This document shows positions 63,014 through 64,000 of a stretch of DNA of 64,000 nucleotides, piece after piece. The stretch lies in contig NZ_JACCKD010000008.1 of assembly GCF_013450155.1 (NCBI RefSeq), positions 1 to 64,000 of the forward strand. The letters run 5' to 3'. Below the pieces are notes generated by a model, which worked only from the letters and a program-made list of their open reading frames with translations, had not been told where the DNA came from and searched no databases. Made by a program: the position numbers and the translations under genes. Each line of letters starts with the position of its first letter. The stretch's first letter is position 1. The DNA is from Haloechinothrix aidingensis (GTDB taxonomy: Bacteria > Actinomycetota > Actinomycetes > Mycobacteriales > Pseudonocardiaceae).

Positions 63014-63253
63014 ATGTCCGCCCACGCCGAACACGGCGACTCCGCTCCGCCCCGCAGCAGACCGTCCCGCATGATGGCATTGTCCGTCGGCCTGTTCGTC
63101 ATCGGCATGGTCGCTGTCGTCGCGGTGTTCGTACTGTTCGCCCTCGGCCACACCGATCTGCCCGTGTGGCTGAGCGTGAGCGCGATCGGCTTCACCTCGG
63201 TCGGCTTCGGTTCCGCCCTGGTAACCCTGGTCCGCGAAGCACGAAGCCCGTGA
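63014..63253 (+). CDS. Small two-helix membrane protein
   Basis: 79-residue protein with a hydrophilic start (residues 1-20), transmembrane helices at about 21-43 and 49-70, and a short basic tail. ATG 63014 lies 7 nt after TAGCCT (63001-63006), so it is probably leaderless. No family recognised with confidence. It is divergent from the cold-shock gene and convergent with the DUF742 gene. Confidence 0.72.
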   Translation: MSAHAEHGDSAPPRSRPSRMMALSVGLFVIGMVAVVAVFVLFALGHTDLPVWLSVSAIGFTSVGFGSALVTLVREARSP

Positions 63254-63264
63254 CCGGCCGGCGG

Positions 63265-64000
63265 TCAGAGGTTCCGCAGGCCGCGTAGCACCCGCTCCAT
63301 CAGCTCGAGGTCGGGACCGGAGTCCGGGCCGGAACCCGCCCTGTGCACGACCAGCATGCCCTCCTCGGCCATCGCGCCGATCAGTGTCTTGGCGACGCCG
63401 AGCGGCACGGACAGCCGGGCGGCGATCTCGGTCACCGAGCGGGGGTGCTCGCACAGTTCCAGCACCCGCCTGTGCTCCTCACGGATCGCGTCCGGATCGG
63501 TGTCCGTCACCCCGGAGCGCGCGCTGACCAGGGTCTCCAGCGCGAACTCCACGGTGCTCCCGGTGCGCCCGCCCGTCCAGACGTACGGCCGTACCCAGGA
63601 ACCGGCCTCGGCATCGGCCAGCTCGTTCTCGACGTCGCCGTCCGGGTCGCCGTCCGGGTCACTCTGCGGGAAGATCTGCGGGAAGCTGTCCTCGCCGAGC
63701 GTGTACGCGTCGGTCTGACCGGCGGGTTCCCCGGCGGGTTCCCCGGCAGGTTCCCCAGCCGGTTCGCCAGCTGCTTCCACTGGGGGTAACCCGGCGCTCG
63801 CCGGTTCGCCGGGGTGCTCCCCCGCATCGTCCCCCGGCCCGGTCCCCGCCGCGTCCTCCTGCTGGGGCCGCACGTCCGGCGCGCCGGCACCGTCCCCCGT
63901 ACTTCCGTGCTCGATGCCGTCGTGCGCGGCGCCGTCGTGCGCGGCACCGTCCTGTTCGGCCTGGTCCTGCTCGATCTCATCCTGCTGGGGCTGGTCCTGC
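63265..64000 (-). CDS. DUF742 protein (CvnC-like), 5' end beyond window
   Basis: At least 245 residues are visible; the frame stays open to base 64000 so the start lies outside. The C-terminal ~120 residues are the DUF742 winged-helix domain (SWVRPYVWTGGRT, ELCEHPRSVTEIAARLSVPL, LIGAMAEEGMLVVHR), the third component of conservon GTPase-signalling operons. The N-terminal part is low complexity, with GEPA repeats (63721-63768) and DGAAH repeats beyond. The GTPase partner that normally follows is missing: the next gene downstream is on the opposite strand. Confidence 0.85.
   Translation of the reverse strand, partial: QDQPQQDEIEQDQAEQDGAAHDGAAHDGIEHGSTGDGAGAPDVRPQQEDAAGTGPGDDAGEHPGEPASAGLPPVEAAGEPAGEPAGEPAGEPAGQTDAYTLGEDSFPQIFPQSDPDGDPDGDVENELADAEAGSWVRPYVWTGGRTGSTVEFALETLVSARSGVTDTDPDAIREEHRRVLELCEHPRSVTEIAARLSVPLGVAKTLIGAMAEEGMLVVHRAGSGPDSGPDLELMERVLRGLRNL
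63721..63768. repeat. Four 12-bp tandem units encoding GEPA
   Basis: GGCGGGTTCCCC twice, then GGCAGGTTCCCC and AGCCGGTTCGCC, giving (GEPA)4 on the minus strand. Prone to slippage; likely copy-number variable between strains. Confidence 0.85.

Overview
The window is high-GC actinobacterial chromosome. Gene content (actinobacterial integration host factor, SepH, DUF397/XRE pairs, DUF742, F420-type split-barrel oxidoreductases, an ArsR-type mercury regulator, many leaderless genes) points to the Pseudonocardiales, plausibly a halotolerant Pseudonocardiaceae member because of the ectoine-type ABC importer. No tRNA, rRNA, phage, CRISPR array or secondary-metabolite cluster is visible. The only mobile-looking DNA is a ~170-bp MITE-like element and several short dispersed palindromes.

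Layout. 1-262: a duplicated 69-bp hairpin unit, then mihF (-). 0.9-4.7 kb: acyl-CoA ligase and an ABC-2 exporter pair. 4.8-11.2 kb: citrate synthase gltA (-), a TetR regulator divergent from an acyl-CoA dehydrogenase, an SSS-family symporter and an amidohydrolase. 11.3-24.9 kb: membrane proteins, split-barrel flavin/F420 enzymes, leucine-type dehydrogenase, a secreted lysyl-oxidase-like protein, a TetR/MMPL exporter pair, a lipoprotein, a methyltransferase, a thioredoxin-reductase-like enzyme and an XRE-cupin regulator. 25.0-27.5 kb: mercury locus (ArsR-type regulator, merA, merB) with two operator-like palindromes. 27.8-30.9 kb: ehuBCDA-like importer. 30.9-36.7 kb: large secreted hydrolase, MBL-fold hydrolase, MazE/MazF pair, XRE-DUF397 pair and two small ORFs. 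36.7-42.4 kb: purine-nucleoside salvage unit rbsK-iunH-nupC-add (-), divergent from a LacI regulator with twin operator-like sites. 42.7-53.3 kb: hydroxyacid dehydrogenase, pdxH, second citrate synthase, serine hydrolase, serC, sepH, DUF2537, an SpoU-type rRNA methyltransferase and a GCS2-type ligase whose stop codon abuts the MITE. 53.5-56.6 kb: stress/iron block of heme oxygenase, Fe/Mn superoxide dismutase and arylamine N-acetyltransferase, with two MerR-type long-spacer promoters and an orphan iron box. 56.7-64 kb: DUF2530, a 1015-aa sacsin/Hsp90-type ATPase coupled to a DUF3027 protein, glutaminyl cyclase-like and DUF2771 lipoproteins, a CspB-like protein, a small membrane protein and a DUF742 protein cut by the window edge.

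How the genes work together. The salvage unit imports nucleosides (NupC), deaminates adenosine (Add), cleaves the inosine formed (IunH) and phosphorylates the released ribose (RbsK), probably under the adjacent LacI regulator. The mercury locus cleaves organomercurials (MerB) and reduces Hg(II) (MerA). From about 44 kb onward the gene order resembles the mycobacterial chromosome segment from citA through serC, sepH, a methyltransferase and MarR to cspB, which suggests conserved core DNA; the accessory material sits mostly between 11 and 36 kb. At least thirteen genes show a -10-like hexamer 6-8 nt before the start codon, so leaderless transcription appears common here.
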